A stretch of DNA of 64,000 nucleotides from Streptomyces hawaiiensis (GTDB taxonomy: Bacteria; Actinomycetota; Actinomycetes; Streptomycetales; Streptomycetaceae): positions 5,084,001 through 5,148,000 of the forward strand of contig NZ_CP021978.1 in assembly GCF_004803895.1 (NCBI RefSeq). The letters are read 5' to 3'. A model generated the notes under the pieces. It was not told the DNA's origin and ran no database searches. It saw only the letters and a list, made by a program, of their open reading frames with translations. Made by a program: the position numbers and the translations under genes. Positions 8,260 to 16,534 of the stretch are shown piece by piece. Within the stretch, counting starts at the first letter, position 1, and every line of letters starts with the position of its first letter.

Positions 8260-9099
8260 ATGCCCTCGTATGACAGCACGCGGGGTCGGTTCCGGCTTGC
8301 CGAGAACCACCTGGCCGTCCTCGGTCACCGTATCGAAGGGGAGGAGGTGCCCTCGGAGCTGGCCGAGGCCGAACGCGAACTGCGCGAGGCCGGCCTGACC
8401 GACCAGGCCGGAAACCTCGACTTCGCGCTGAGCCCGCTGGTCAGCACCCTGCGGGCTCCCACCGTCGTCCTCCACGTGGAGGCGCTCGGTGAGCACGGCA
8501 CCCTCCACCACGGCGTCACCATCGGCGACGGCTACGTCTACTCCCATGAGTCCTGGCCGGGCTCAGCAGAGTCGGAGTATGTCCGGCTGGAGCCGAACAT
8601 GCTCGTCTGGGCGCTGGCGCGGATGGTCAACCTCCAGGGGGATGACCAGGTGGACGTGGCCACGCCCGAGATCGATGCCACGATGGCCGTCCTCGACGCG
8701 GGGCTCGCCACCCTGGACCGCCTCCAGGGTCTGACGGCCGAGGAGGGCACCGACCGGATAGCAGAGGCGCTGAAGGGCGCCGGGCTCACCCGGAAGTCAC
8801 AACTCAGCACCCTTGCCAAATTGATCGCCGGGATGCGTTCCAGCTGGCGGATGACCGCTGCGTGGCAGGGGCACGACGAAGGGGCCCCTGCCCGGCAGGT
8901 GCGCGGATTCGCGGTGTGGGACTGCGGCCCTCTCGGCTACTGGCACCGTGAACTACCCGCCGAGCCGATCCTGCCCGGCCAGGTGGATGAGAACACTCCG
9001 CTCAGGCTGGTCCGGGTCGATGCCAAGGAGGTCTGGCAGCTGATCACCGATCTGCTTCCGGCCGCGGAGGAGTTCGCGACGGCGCCGCACCCAGGGTGA
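8260..9099 (+). CDS. Hypothetical protein, possibly EspG-like
   Basis: This 279-residue soluble protein has mixed alpha/beta segments: a central strand pair (TVVLHVEALG and LHHGVTIGDGYVYSH), two helices, then a C-terminal strand/helix unit (LRLVRVDAKEVWQLITDLLP). The layout resembles EspG-type chaperones of type VII secretion, which bind export substrates in the cytoplasm. That match is by pattern only and weak. It is the last gene of the plus-strand set of the island. The stop at 9099 is followed by a gene-poor stretch. Confidence 0.6.
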   Translation: MPSYDSTRGRFRLAENHLAVLGHRIEGEEVPSELAEAERELREAGLTDQAGNLDFALSPLVSTLRAPTVVLHVEALGEHGTLHHGVTIGDGYVYSHESWPGSAESEYVRLEPNMLVWALARMVNLQGDDQVDVATPEIDATMAVLDAGLATLDRLQGLTAEEGTDRIAEALKGAGLTRKSQLSTLAKLIAGMRSSWRMTAAWQGHDEGAPARQVRGFAVWDCGPLGYWHRELPAEPILPGQVDENTPLRLVRVDAKEVWQLITDLLPAAEEFATAPHPG

Positions 9100-9301
9100 G
9101 TGGCGCCTGCCCGGAATCATGCCGGGTCGTGCCGCGCAGCGGCAAAAGTGTCCGCCGCTCGGCACGGCTTGGTCCGGTCTGTGAGAGCCCGGGCCTAGCT
9201 GGGCGTTGCCGAAGGTGCCGTTCCGGCGCGCGAACCCGCCAACCTGTGAAGGTCGCCGTTCCACCCGTACGGCCCGGCCGCCGAAACTACACTCGCGCCC
9301 C

Positions 9302-9442
9302 ATGCGCAACTCCCGTAGCACCACGGCGTATACGGCACCCCCAGCATTCGGCGCGTTCAACGGAAGCGTGTGGAGAAGACAGCCCGCCGAGGGCGCGGGA
9401 GCCGGGCGATGGCCGGAGCCCGGGGGCGGTGACGTCCCCTGA
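9302..9442 (+). CDS. Possible 46-residue leader peptide upstream of the deacetylase/glycosyltransferase
   Basis: A short frame runs from ATG 9302 to TGA 9442. The peptide is rich in Gly, Ala, Pro and Arg, with no hydrophobic core. Its stop overlaps the probable CTG start of the next gene as CTGA, analogous to the ATGA/GTGA couplings elsewhere in this window. That arrangement suggests that translating this peptide feeds ribosomes to the downstream gene. The ribosome-binding site is poor, and the peptide itself may have no function. Confidence 0.35.
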   Translation: MRNSRSTTAYTAPPAFGAFNGSVWRRQPAEGAGAGRWPEPGGGDVP

Positions 9443-11538
9443 ACCCCCTCGCGTCCAAAGCCCGGGCCCGTCACAAACAATCCCGCGACCCCCGAGCCCA
9501 CTGGCTCCTGCTCGCCCTCACCCTCCCCCTCGTCTTCGCCCTGCTGCTCTTCGAGGGCTGGACCTCGCACGAGGTCGACGCCGCGAAGGCGCGGTCGCCT
9601 TGTACGGCACCGGTGCCGGAGGCCGTCGCCAAGGGCGGGCCCGTGATCGGGATCAACGGGGACGGGATACGGACCGCGTCGATGCCCGCCCGGACCGTGG
9701 CGCTCACTTTCGACGGGGGGCCCGACCCCGTCTGGACGCCCCGGCTGCTCGACCTGCTGCGCAGGAACAACGCCCGGGCGACCTTCTTCGTGCACGGTGC
9801 TCAGGCCGCCCGGCATCCGGAGCTGGTGCGGCGGATCCGGGCCGAGGGGCATGAGATCGGGTCGAACACGTACACCGGGGCCGTGCTGGGGGAGTCGTCC
9901 GGGCCCCGCTTCCAGGCCGAGTTGGAGCTGACGCAGAGCGCCCTCGCGGGGACCACCGGCGTACGGACCAATCTGCTGCGGATGCCACGGACCACGTTCC
10001 CCGACACCCTGTGCGGACGGGAGTGGCAGGCCGCACGGCAGGCAACCGGGCACGGGTACGTGCTCGTCGCCGCCGACAAGGGCTCGCGAAGGCCGGAACA
10101 GGGGATCGTCCGGCAGCTCAGCCAGACGGAGAGCGCCTATCAGGAGGCGCGCAGGCTTCTGAAGAACCGGACCGTCGACCGGTTCACCACCGTGTCGGAG
10201 GGGATCGGGCTCGTTCCCTACGCGTCCCCGTCCCTGGTCGAGCGGTGGGCCGGGCAGGGGCTGATCCGGATCACCGGCCTCGGGCAGGTCTTCTCCACTG
10301 CCATGATCTGGATCCTCGGCGTCGCCGGTGGCCTCGGCGTGCTGCGGCTGTTGCTGCTCGCGCTCTTCGCCCGGGCCCATGTGCGGCGGCTGGAGCGTTT
10401 CCGGACCGGTGCGCCCTGGATGCGGGACACGTCGGGGCCCGTGACCGTGCTCGTCCCGGCGTACAACGAGGAGGCCGGGATCGGGTCGACCCTGCGGTCG
10501 CTGCTCGACTCCACCCATCGGGAACTCCAGGTCATCGTGATCGACGACGGGTCCTCCGACCGGACCGCCGACATCGCCGAGAACACGGGGGATGCGCGGG
10601 TGGAGGTCGTACGGCAGGCCAATGCCGGCAAGGCCGCCGCCCTCAACACCGGGCTCGCTCACGCCCGCCACGACATCGTCGTGATGGTCGACGCCGACAC
10701 GGTCTTCGAGCCCGACGCCGTCGAGCGGATCGTGCAGCCGCTCGCGCACCCGGCCGTGGGTGCCGTCAGCGGCAACACCAAGGTCGGAAACCGGCGCAGC
10801 CTGCTCGCACGGTGGCAGCATCTGGAGTACGTGTTCGGGTTCAACCTCGACCGGCGCATGTTCGAGGTGCTGGAGTGCATGCCGACCGTGCCGGGTGCCA
10901 TCGGGGCGTTCCGCCGGGACGCGGTGATCGGTGTCGGCGGGGTCAGCGAGGACACCCTCGCCGAGGACACCGACCTGACGATGGCCCTGTGGCGTTCCGG
11001 CTGGCGGGTGCTGTACGAGGAGTCCGCCGTCGCATGGACCGAAGTGCCCACCACCGTCCGGCAGTTGTGGCGGCAGCGGTACCGGTGGTGCTACGGCACG
11101 CTGCAGGCCATGTGGAAGCACCGCGGAGCGCTGCTCGGCACCGGTCCCGCCGGGCGGTTCGGGCGGCGCGGGCTGACGTATCTCGCGCTCTTCCAGGTCG
11201 CGCTGCCGCTGCTCGCGCCCGTCATCGACGTCTATGCCCTCTACGGCGTGCTGTTCCGCGACCCGTGGGAGTCGGCCGCCGTCTGGTTCGCGTTCCTCGG
11301 CGGGCAGATCGTCTGCTCCGGATACGCCTTGAGGCTCGACGGCGAGCCGGTGCGGGCCCTGTGGTCGATGCCGTTCCAGATCGTCGTCTACCGGCAGTTG
11401 ATGTATCTCGTCGTCATCCAGTCGCTGGTCGCGCTGCTGCTCGGCAGCCGGCTGCGATGGCAGCGGATGCAGCGGTCCGGGACGGCCGCTGAACAGATCG
11501 GTGGGCCCGTCCCGTATAGGAGTGTGCCGATGCGCTGA
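9439..11538 (+). CDS. Bifunctional polysaccharide deacetylase / family 2 glycosyltransferase
   Basis: The N-terminal half is a NodB-type deacetylase domain with the strand motif ALTFDGGPDP; a canonical second metal-site motif is less clear (FVHGAQAARHPELV, HEIGSNTYT). A membrane segment near ILGVAGGLGVLRLLLLAL follows. Next comes a processive GT2 domain with PAYNEE, IDDGSSD, MVDADT, the acceptor motif EDTDLT and QRYRW, then C-terminal membrane helices. Such fusions synthesise and N-deacetylate extracellular aminosugar polymers. The frame upstream of GTG 9613 encodes a signal anchor (HWLLLALTLPLVFALLLFEG) but has no ATG, GTG or TTG. CTG at 9439, overlapping the stop of the short upstream frame, is therefore my preferred start; 9613 is the conventional alternative. 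Confidence 0.88.
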   Translation: MNPLASKARARHKQSRDPRAHWLLLALTLPLVFALLLFEGWTSHEVDAAKARSPCTAPVPEAVAKGGPVIGINGDGIRTASMPARTVALTFDGGPDPVWTPRLLDLLRRNNARATFFVHGAQAARHPELVRRIRAEGHEIGSNTYTGAVLGESSGPRFQAELELTQSALAGTTGVRTNLLRMPRTTFPDTLCGREWQAARQATGHGYVLVAADKGSRRPEQGIVRQLSQTESAYQEARRLLKNRTVDRFTTVSEGIGLVPYASPSLVERWAGQGLIRITGLGQVFSTAMIWILGVAGGLGVLRLLLLALFARAHVRRLERFRTGAPWMRDTSGPVTVLVPAYNEEAGIGSTLRSLLDSTHRELQVIVIDDGSSDRTADIAENTGDARVEVVRQANAGKAAALNTGLAHARHDIVVMVDADTVFEPDAVERIVQPLAHPAVGAVSGNTKVGNRRSLLARWQHLEYVFGFNLDRRMFEVLECMPTVPGAIGAFRRDAVIGVGGVSEDTLAEDTDLTMALWRSGWRVLYEESAVAWTEVPTTVRQLWRQRYRWCYGTLQAMWKHRGALLGTGPAGRFGRRGLTYLALFQVALPLLAPVIDVYALYGVLFRDPWESAAVWFAFLGGQIVCSGYALRLDGEPVRALWSMPFQIVVYRQLMYLVVIQSLVALLLGSRLRWQRMQRSGTAAEQIGGPVPYRSVPMR

Positions 11539-11573
11539 CCCGAGAGCCCCCCCACAGCACCTTCGAGGCGTCG

Positions 11574-12734
11574 ATGAGCGACTGGACCGACCGCCCGGGT
11601 ACATCCCCGCCGGAGTGGACCCCACGGCGGGAACCCCTGGCCCCGCCACCCTCGACCCGCACCGCCCCGCTGCCCGGCATGCCCTCGCCCGCCGCCCCCG
11701 GACGCTATGACAGCGGCCCTCATCCGCGTGGCGGCCCGGGCAGCAGGAACCGGCGCCGGCCCAGCCGTCGCCGCCGGTACTTGCGGACGGCGGCCGTCCT
11801 GTCGTCCGCGCTGCTGCTCGGCGGCGCCGGTACGTACGTCTGGGCCGACACCCGGCTCGACCAGCAGGTCGACCTGGGTGCGCTCGGCAGCAGGGTGCCG
11901 CCGGGCGAGGGCACCAACTACCTGGTCGTCGGCTCCGACAGCCGCGAGGGACTGTCGGAGCAGGACCGCAAGGACCTCAACACCGGCTCGGCCGAGGGCC
12001 GCCGTACCGACTCGGTGATCCTGCTGCACACCGGCGCGAACGGCACCACGATGCTCAGCCTGCCGCGCGACTCCTGGGTGACCCTCCCGCCCTACGTCGA
12101 CCCGGGCACCGGCCGCGGCTACCGGGCCGCGCCGAACAAGCTGAACGCCGCGTTCTCGCTGGGCGGCCCCGGCCTGCTGGTGCGGACCGTGGAACGCAAC
12201 ACCGGCCTGCGCATCGACCACTACGCGGAGATCGGCTTCGCCGGCTTCGTGGGCGTGGTGGACGCGGTCGGCGGCGTCGACCTGTGCCTGGGCCGGCCCG
12301 TGCGGGACAAGGACTCCGGAGCGAACCTGCCCGCCGGCTGCCAGACCCTCGACGGCGCCGAGGCGCTGGCTTTCGTACGGCAGCGCAAACAGGAGGCCCA
12401 AGGGGACCTGGGCCGCACCCGCAACCAGCAGAAGTTCCTCGCCGCCCTCGCCCGGAAGGCGGCCGACCCGGCCACTCTCGCCGACCCGTCGAAGTCGTTC
12501 CCGACCCTGGGCGCAGGACTCGACACGCTCATCGTCGACGACGGTACCGAACTGCCCGACCTCATGGCGCTGTTCGAGGCCCTGCGCAAGGCCACGGGCG
12601 GCGGTGGCCGACAGCTCAACGTGCCCGTGGCCGACCCGGATCTGCGCACCTCCAAGGGCAGCGCGGTGAAGTGGGACGACCGGCGGGCCCGCGCCCTGTT
12701 CAGAGCCCTGCGTGAGGACCGGCCGCCCGGCTGA
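11574..12734 (+). CDS. LCP-family (LytR-CpsA-Psr) cell-wall glycopolymer ligase
   Basis: The 386-residue protein has a Pro-rich cytoplasmic head, a basic cluster and one membrane helix at about residues 70-92. An extracellular LCP domain follows. Family motifs are present: YLVVGSDSR, RRTDSVILLH, MLSLPRDSWV, APNKLNAAFSLGG, IGFAGFVGVVDAVGGVDLC and the Arg pair in GDLGRTRNQQKF. LCP enzymes transfer polyprenyl-linked glycopolymers to peptidoglycan. It begins 35 bases after the deacetylase/glycosyltransferase gene on the same strand, which fits a joint role in building or attaching a wall polymer. The ATG start lies in purine-poor sequence, so it is not certain. Confidence 0.9.
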   Translation: MSDWTDRPGTSPPEWTPRREPLAPPPSTRTAPLPGMPSPAAPGRYDSGPHPRGGPGSRNRRRPSRRRRYLRTAAVLSSALLLGGAGTYVWADTRLDQQVDLGALGSRVPPGEGTNYLVVGSDSREGLSEQDRKDLNTGSAEGRRTDSVILLHTGANGTTMLSLPRDSWVTLPPYVDPGTGRGYRAAPNKLNAAFSLGGPGLLVRTVERNTGLRIDHYAEIGFAGFVGVVDAVGGVDLCLGRPVRDKDSGANLPAGCQTLDGAEALAFVRQRKQEAQGDLGRTRNQQKFLAALARKAADPATLADPSKSFPTLGAGLDTLIVDDGTELPDLMALFEALRKATGGGGRQLNVPVADPDLRTSKGSAVKWDDRRARALFRALREDRPPG

Positions 12735-12911
12735 TCAACGAGCCCTGCCGAGCCCGGCCGACGGGGGCATCGGCGGGCCGTACCCGCTCGCCGCCCAGGC
12801 GCTCCGCCCGGCCGGAGCCTCGAAGTAGGGCACCGTACGGCCGTTCTCGTCCGTGTCGGTGAGCACCTCTGGGGCGCGGCGGTCCCGCAGCGCGTCCTCG
12901 TCAGTGGACAC
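12735..12911 (-). CDS. Small hypothetical protein, possibly a remnant
   Basis: A 58-residue frame runs from GTG 12911 to TGA 12735. Its composition is gene-like (VSTDEDALRDRRAPEVL... then a Gly/Pro-rich end) and codon use is normal. Its start region overlaps the end of the gene fragment at 12901-13056, as in an operon pair. The upstream fragment is broken, so this may be an orphaned survivor. The stop is next to the stop of the convergent LCP gene. I do not recognise the family. Confidence 0.4.
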   Translation of the reverse strand: MSTDEDALRDRRAPEVLTDTDENGRTVPYFEAPAGRSAWAASGYGPPMPPSAGLGRAR

Positions 12912-13056
12912 CTGCGGTCTCCCTCACCTTGTCGATGAGCCGGGCGATTCCACCGGGTAGGGCGGTCAGGGGGCCGTCGGTCGCGTCGTAGTAGGTCAGG
13001 CGGGTGTTGCCGAGGGAGGGGTCGGGCAGCTTCAGCAACCGGCCGGGGATGCCCCC
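12901..13056 (-). pseudogene. C-terminal fragment of a decayed gene
   Basis: The last 51 codons of this minus-strand frame read as convincing protein (GRLLKLPDPSLGNTRLTYYD, then a Pro/Gly turn and an Ile/Arg/Lys helix). The frame further 5' turns into Arg/Cys-rich sequence with no plausible start or domain. This is best explained as the 3' end of a gene whose 5' part has been lost or frameshifted. Its stop overlaps the start of the 58-residue frame at 12911. Confidence 0.4.
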
Positions 13057-13574
13057 GCGGTCCGATCGCTGCCCGCGCGGCACTCTACTTGGATCTTCGC
13101 GACCGCTACAGGCCGTACATGTCCACGCCCTTGGACGCTGACGGCCGTCGCCCCCACGAGGGCCGAGCCGTGCGACGCCTCGGCCCGGCTTCGTGAGTGA
13201 ATCGTGCAGGCATGATGGCCGGAAGGTGACGAACCTGCCGATCGGCACAGACGGTTGGCGCCCGTGGCGATTCGCTGGTGCACAGGTGCCGCCGTCATGT
13301 GGGGCTGGTCCCGGCAGGGTTGAGTGGGCGTGACGTTGCAGATGGATAACAGGCCGCAGCCTGCGGCCCGTGGGGCCGGACGCGCCTTGAGGGGCTTATG
13401 TGCGGCTGATACGGTGCGATGGCTTGACACTCACCCCCAGTGCTGGCTATTCGCCCAGGTCGGGCGGGTGCGTCCGGCCCGTCCCGTACTTCTCCGTGCG
13501 GGTCGACGCGGGCGAAGTGTCCGAATTTGAAGGCACATGACAGACATCTTCTTGGGTGTACGGGGAGCGGTTGC
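13057..13574. other. Gene-free stretch upstream of the pilus operon
   Basis: About 500 bases without a supported gene on either strand. The left part is probably decayed coding sequence continuing from the fragment at 12901-13056. The right part carries the likely promoter and leader of the Tad pilus operon. Confidence 0.4.
13424..13453 (+). promoter_or_regulatory. Candidate promoter of the Tad pilus operon
   Basis: A perfect TTGACA -35 box at 13424-13429 is followed after 18 bases by the weaker TATTCG at 13448-13453. This would give a leader of about 115 bases before the GTG at 13575. The -10 box is imperfect, so the call is tentative. Confidence 0.35.
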
Positions 13575-14315
13575 GTGAAGATCCAAGAGCGTACGGGGGC
13601 GGGCGCAGGCCGTTCTGCCGTTCCGGCTCAGCCGTCGGTCGGTGACCGGCTTCCCACTCCGCCTCGCGAGCGCAAACCGGCACTGGCCGCGCTCGCGGTG
13701 CTGCTGATCCTGATGGGTGCCCTGGGCGCGACCATGCTCGTGCTCCAGGTCGGTGAGCGCATCGAGGTCGTCAAGGTCACCCAGGCGATCCCCGCGGGCG
13801 GCTCGGTCAACACGTCGAACTCGACCCCCGTCATGGTCGCCAAGGACGACAGCATCCACTACATCGAGTGGACCCAGCTGGACCAGCTGAAGAAGCAGAA
13901 GCTGAAGGCCGTCAACGCCATCCCCGCCGGAGTCGTCGCGGTCGGCGAGATGTTCGGCGACGAGGCGGGTGTCGCCGCCGGCAAGGCCACCGTGGGCCTG
14001 TCCCTCAAGGCCGGCCAGTACCCGACCGGCATCAAGCAGGGCGACACCGTCGCGGCCTACCGCGTCAGCTCCGCCTCCGGCTCGGGCAACAGCAACAGCA
14101 ACTCCTCGTCATCGGCGTCCAACAGCTCCGTCATCGTCGACAACGCCCGCGTCACCTACGTCCCGGGCCCGAAGGACAGCGGCGACGAAATCGTCAGCAG
14201 CACCAACCTCGCGGTCACCCTGACCGTCGACAGCGACAAGGCCGCCGACCTGGCCCAGGCCGCCTCCAACGGCGAGGTCGCTCTCGTCCAGGTCCCCGGT
14301 AACTCCGGCAACTAG
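13575..14315 (+). CDS. SAF-domain (CpaB/RcpC-like) pilus assembly protein
   Basis: The 246-residue protein has a short basic, Pro-rich head and one membrane helix (about residues 38-58, LAALAVLLILMGALGATMLV). A SAF-like domain follows, with the phrases VTQAIPAGGSV and VNAIPAGVVAVGEM typical of CpaB/RcpC and FlgA relatives. A Ser/Asn-rich linker near residues 172-190 is followed by a final beta unit. CpaB-type proteins are envelope components of Tad pili; in a Gram-positive without an outer-membrane secretin the exact role is unsettled. It heads the operon. I chose GTG 13575 because GGGGAG lies seven bases upstream; the frame is open further 5' without a signal. Confidence 0.82.
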   Translation: MKIQERTGAGAGRSAVPAQPSVGDRLPTPPRERKPALAALAVLLILMGALGATMLVLQVGERIEVVKVTQAIPAGGSVNTSNSTPVMVAKDDSIHYIEWTQLDQLKKQKLKAVNAIPAGVVAVGEMFGDEAGVAAGKATVGLSLKAGQYPTGIKQGDTVAAYRVSSASGSGNSNSNSSSSASNSSVIVDNARVTYVPGPKDSGDEIVSSTNLAVTLTVDSDKAADLAQAASNGEVALVQVPGNSGN

Positions 14316-14332
14316 AAGGCGGCACCCGACCC

Positions 14333-15223
14333 ATGGCGCTCATCGCTCTCGCCGCCGACAAGGGTTCCCCCGGCGTCACCACCGCGGCCGTCGCCCTCGC
14401 GGCGGTCTGGCCGCGGCGTGTCCTGCTCGCCGAGGCGGACCCGGCGGGCGGTGACCTCGTATACCGCAGTGCCGCCGCGCACGGCGGACCGCTCAACCCC
14501 AACACCGGCATGCTGTCCATCGCCGCGACCGCACGCCGCGGCCTCGTGCCGGACCAGCTCTGGGACCACGTACAGCCGCTGAGCGGTGGACTGGAAGTCC
14601 TCGTGGGGCTCGGCATCGCCGAGCAGGCCGCCGGACTCGCGGGGCTGTGGCCGACCCTCGGGCACGCCTTCAACTCCCTGGCCGACTCCCCGCACGCAGC
14701 CGCCGACGTCATCGCCGACTGCGGACGCATCAGCGGCGACACCCCCGCCGTGGAGCTGTTCCCGCACGCCGCGCTCGTGCTGCTCATCTCGCGCACCGAG
14801 CCGGAGGCCATCGCCCGCGTCCGCGACCGTGCCGCCGCCCTCGCGGGCAAGCTGCACGGCGGGCCCCGCGGCGCCGCGAGCCTCGCCACCCCGATGATCG
14901 GCGTCGTCCTGATCGCCGACACCGGTACGGCCGGCAAGCTCGCCTCGCAGGTCAACGACATGCTCGTGCACGCCCAGACCGGCGCCCGCGTGGTCGGCAC
15001 CCTCGCCGACGACCCGGCCGGCGCCGACCAGCTGGCCGGCCGCAAGCGCGGCCGCCTCGACAAGTCGCTGCTGATCCGCTCGGCCCGCAAGGTCGCAGCC
15101 GACCTCTACCAGCAGTACGGCGCCGCCTGGGCCGCCTCCGCCCAGGCCAACCCGGTGCCCCAGGCCCACCACGCCCCGCACGCCCCGGGCCAGACGCAGG
15201 GCCACGCGGGGGCCGGCACATGA
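14333..15223 (+). CDS. tadZ: TadZ/CpaE-like atypical ParA-family ATPase
   Basis: This 296-residue protein has a ParA/MinD-like N-terminus, but its nucleotide loop reads DKGSPGVTT. The usual catalytic Lys after Gly is replaced by Val, as in the atypical P-loops of TadZ/CpaE proteins. LLAEADPAGGD is the following switch-like motif. TadZ proteins mark the cell site where the Tad machine assembles and contact the TadA ATPase. The gene lies 17 bases after the SAF-domain gene, and its stop overlaps the tadA start (ATGA). The C-terminal tail is rich in Ala, His, Pro and Gln and is probably disordered. Confidence 0.82.
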   Translation: MALIALAADKGSPGVTTAAVALAAVWPRRVLLAEADPAGGDLVYRSAAAHGGPLNPNTGMLSIAATARRGLVPDQLWDHVQPLSGGLEVLVGLGIAEQAAGLAGLWPTLGHAFNSLADSPHAAADVIADCGRISGDTPAVELFPHAALVLLISRTEPEAIARVRDRAAALAGKLHGGPRGAASLATPMIGVVLIADTGTAGKLASQVNDMLVHAQTGARVVGTLADDPAGADQLAGRKRGRLDKSLLIRSARKVAADLYQQYGAAWAASAQANPVPQAHHAPHAPGQTQGHAGAGT

Positions 15224-16527
15224 CCGCTGTCGACCACCAGTTGGTCAAGCGGTTCCGTCAGGACGCCGGCGACCGCATCGCCGAGCAGCGCCGACAGGAC
15301 CAGGTCGCGGGCGTCACCCCGATGTCCCCGGAGGACGAACGGCAGTACGCCCGGGCCGTCATAGCCCAGATCCTGGAGGAGTACGCCCGCGCCGAGATCA
15401 ACGCGGGCCGTACGCCGCTGGACGCCGAGACCGAGGAGCAGTACGCGGCCGCCGTGCACGCCGCGCTGTTCGGCGTCGGCCGGCTCCAGCCGCTGCTGGA
15501 CAACCCCGAGGTCGAGAACATCGACATCAACGGCTGCGACCAGGTGTTCGTCGGGTACGCCGACGGGCGCGAGGAGAAGGTCGACCCCGTCGCCGAGACC
15601 GACGAGGAGCTCATCGAGCTCATCCAGGTGCTGGGCGCGTACTCGGGTCTGTCCTCGCGTCCCTTCGACTCCGCCAACCCGCAGCTCGACCTGCGGCTCC
15701 CCGACGGTTCGCGACTGTCGGCCGTCATGGACGTGACGAGACGCCCCGCGCTGTCCATCCGGCGGGCGCGCATGGGCAAGGTGTTCATCTCCGACCTCGT
15801 CGGCAACGGCACCCTGTCGCCCGAGGTCGCCCACTTCATGGCCTGCGCGGTCCGCGCCCGCAAGAACATCATGATCGCCGGCGCCACCAATGCCGGCAAG
15901 ACCACGCTCCTTCGGGCCCTCGCCAACGAGATCCCGCCGCACGAGCGCCTCATCACCGTCGAACGGGCCCTGGAGCTCGGCCTCGACACCTTCCCCGACC
16001 TGCACCCCAACGTCGTCGCCTTCGAGGAGCGCCTGCCCAACTCCGAGGGCCAGGGCACCATCTCGATGGCGGAACTGGTGCGGCGCTCGCTGCGTATGAA
16101 CCCCTCCCGCGTCATCGTCGGTGAGGTCCTCGGCGACGAGATCGTCACCATGCTCAACGCGATGTCGCAGGGCAACGACGGCTCCCTGTCCACGATCCAC
16201 GCCAACAGCTCGCACGAGGTCTTCAACCGTATTTCCACCTACGCGCTGCAGGCCACGGAACGGCTGCCCATCGAGGCCAGCCAGATGCTGATCGCGGGCG
16301 CGGTCAACTTCGTCGTCTTCATCCAGCGGCGCAACAACTACGGCAACGGCGGCCGCCTCCAGCGCATGGTCACCTCCGTCCGCGAGGTCAACGGCGTCGA
16401 CGGACGGGTGCTGTCCAGCGAGGTGTTCGCGGAGGCTCCCGACGGCCGGATCGTGGCGCACGCCCCCATAGCCTGCCTGGAGGAACTGATGGCATACGGC
16501 TACCAGCCGACCGGGACCTGGGGGTGA
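15220..16527 (+). CDS. tadA: TadA/CpaF secretion ATPase
   Basis: This 435-residue type II/IV secretion ATPase powers Tad pilus assembly at the inner face of the membrane. All key motifs are visible: Walker A GATNAGKTT, Asp box around VERALELGLD, Walker B VIVGEVLGDE and His box STIHANSS. The N-terminal domain (residues 1-150) includes the CpaF phrase LLDNPEVENIDINGCDQVFV. The start ATG at 15220 overlaps the stop of tadZ as ATGA; the frame is open far upstream but only as a shadow of tadZ. tadB follows after seven bases. Confidence 0.95.
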   Translation: MTAVDHQLVKRFRQDAGDRIAEQRRQDQVAGVTPMSPEDERQYARAVIAQILEEYARAEINAGRTPLDAETEEQYAAAVHAALFGVGRLQPLLDNPEVENIDINGCDQVFVGYADGREEKVDPVAETDEELIELIQVLGAYSGLSSRPFDSANPQLDLRLPDGSRLSAVMDVTRRPALSIRRARMGKVFISDLVGNGTLSPEVAHFMACAVRARKNIMIAGATNAGKTTLLRALANEIPPHERLITVERALELGLDTFPDLHPNVVAFEERLPNSEGQGTISMAELVRRSLRMNPSRVIVGEVLGDEIVTMLNAMSQGNDGSLSTIHANSSHEVFNRISTYALQATERLPIEASQMLIAGAVNFVVFIQRRNNYGNGGRLQRMVTSVREVNGVDGRVLSSEVFAEAPDGRIVAHAPIACLEELMAYGYQPTGTWG

Positions 16528-16534
16528 GCCGGGG

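Noticed and set aside
8953..11649. Long minus-strand frame of 898 codons opposite the deacetylase/glycosyltransferase gene
   Set aside because: It is rich in Pro, Gly, Arg and His with no domain, and mirrors a clear coding gene on the plus strand. It arises from high third-position GC.
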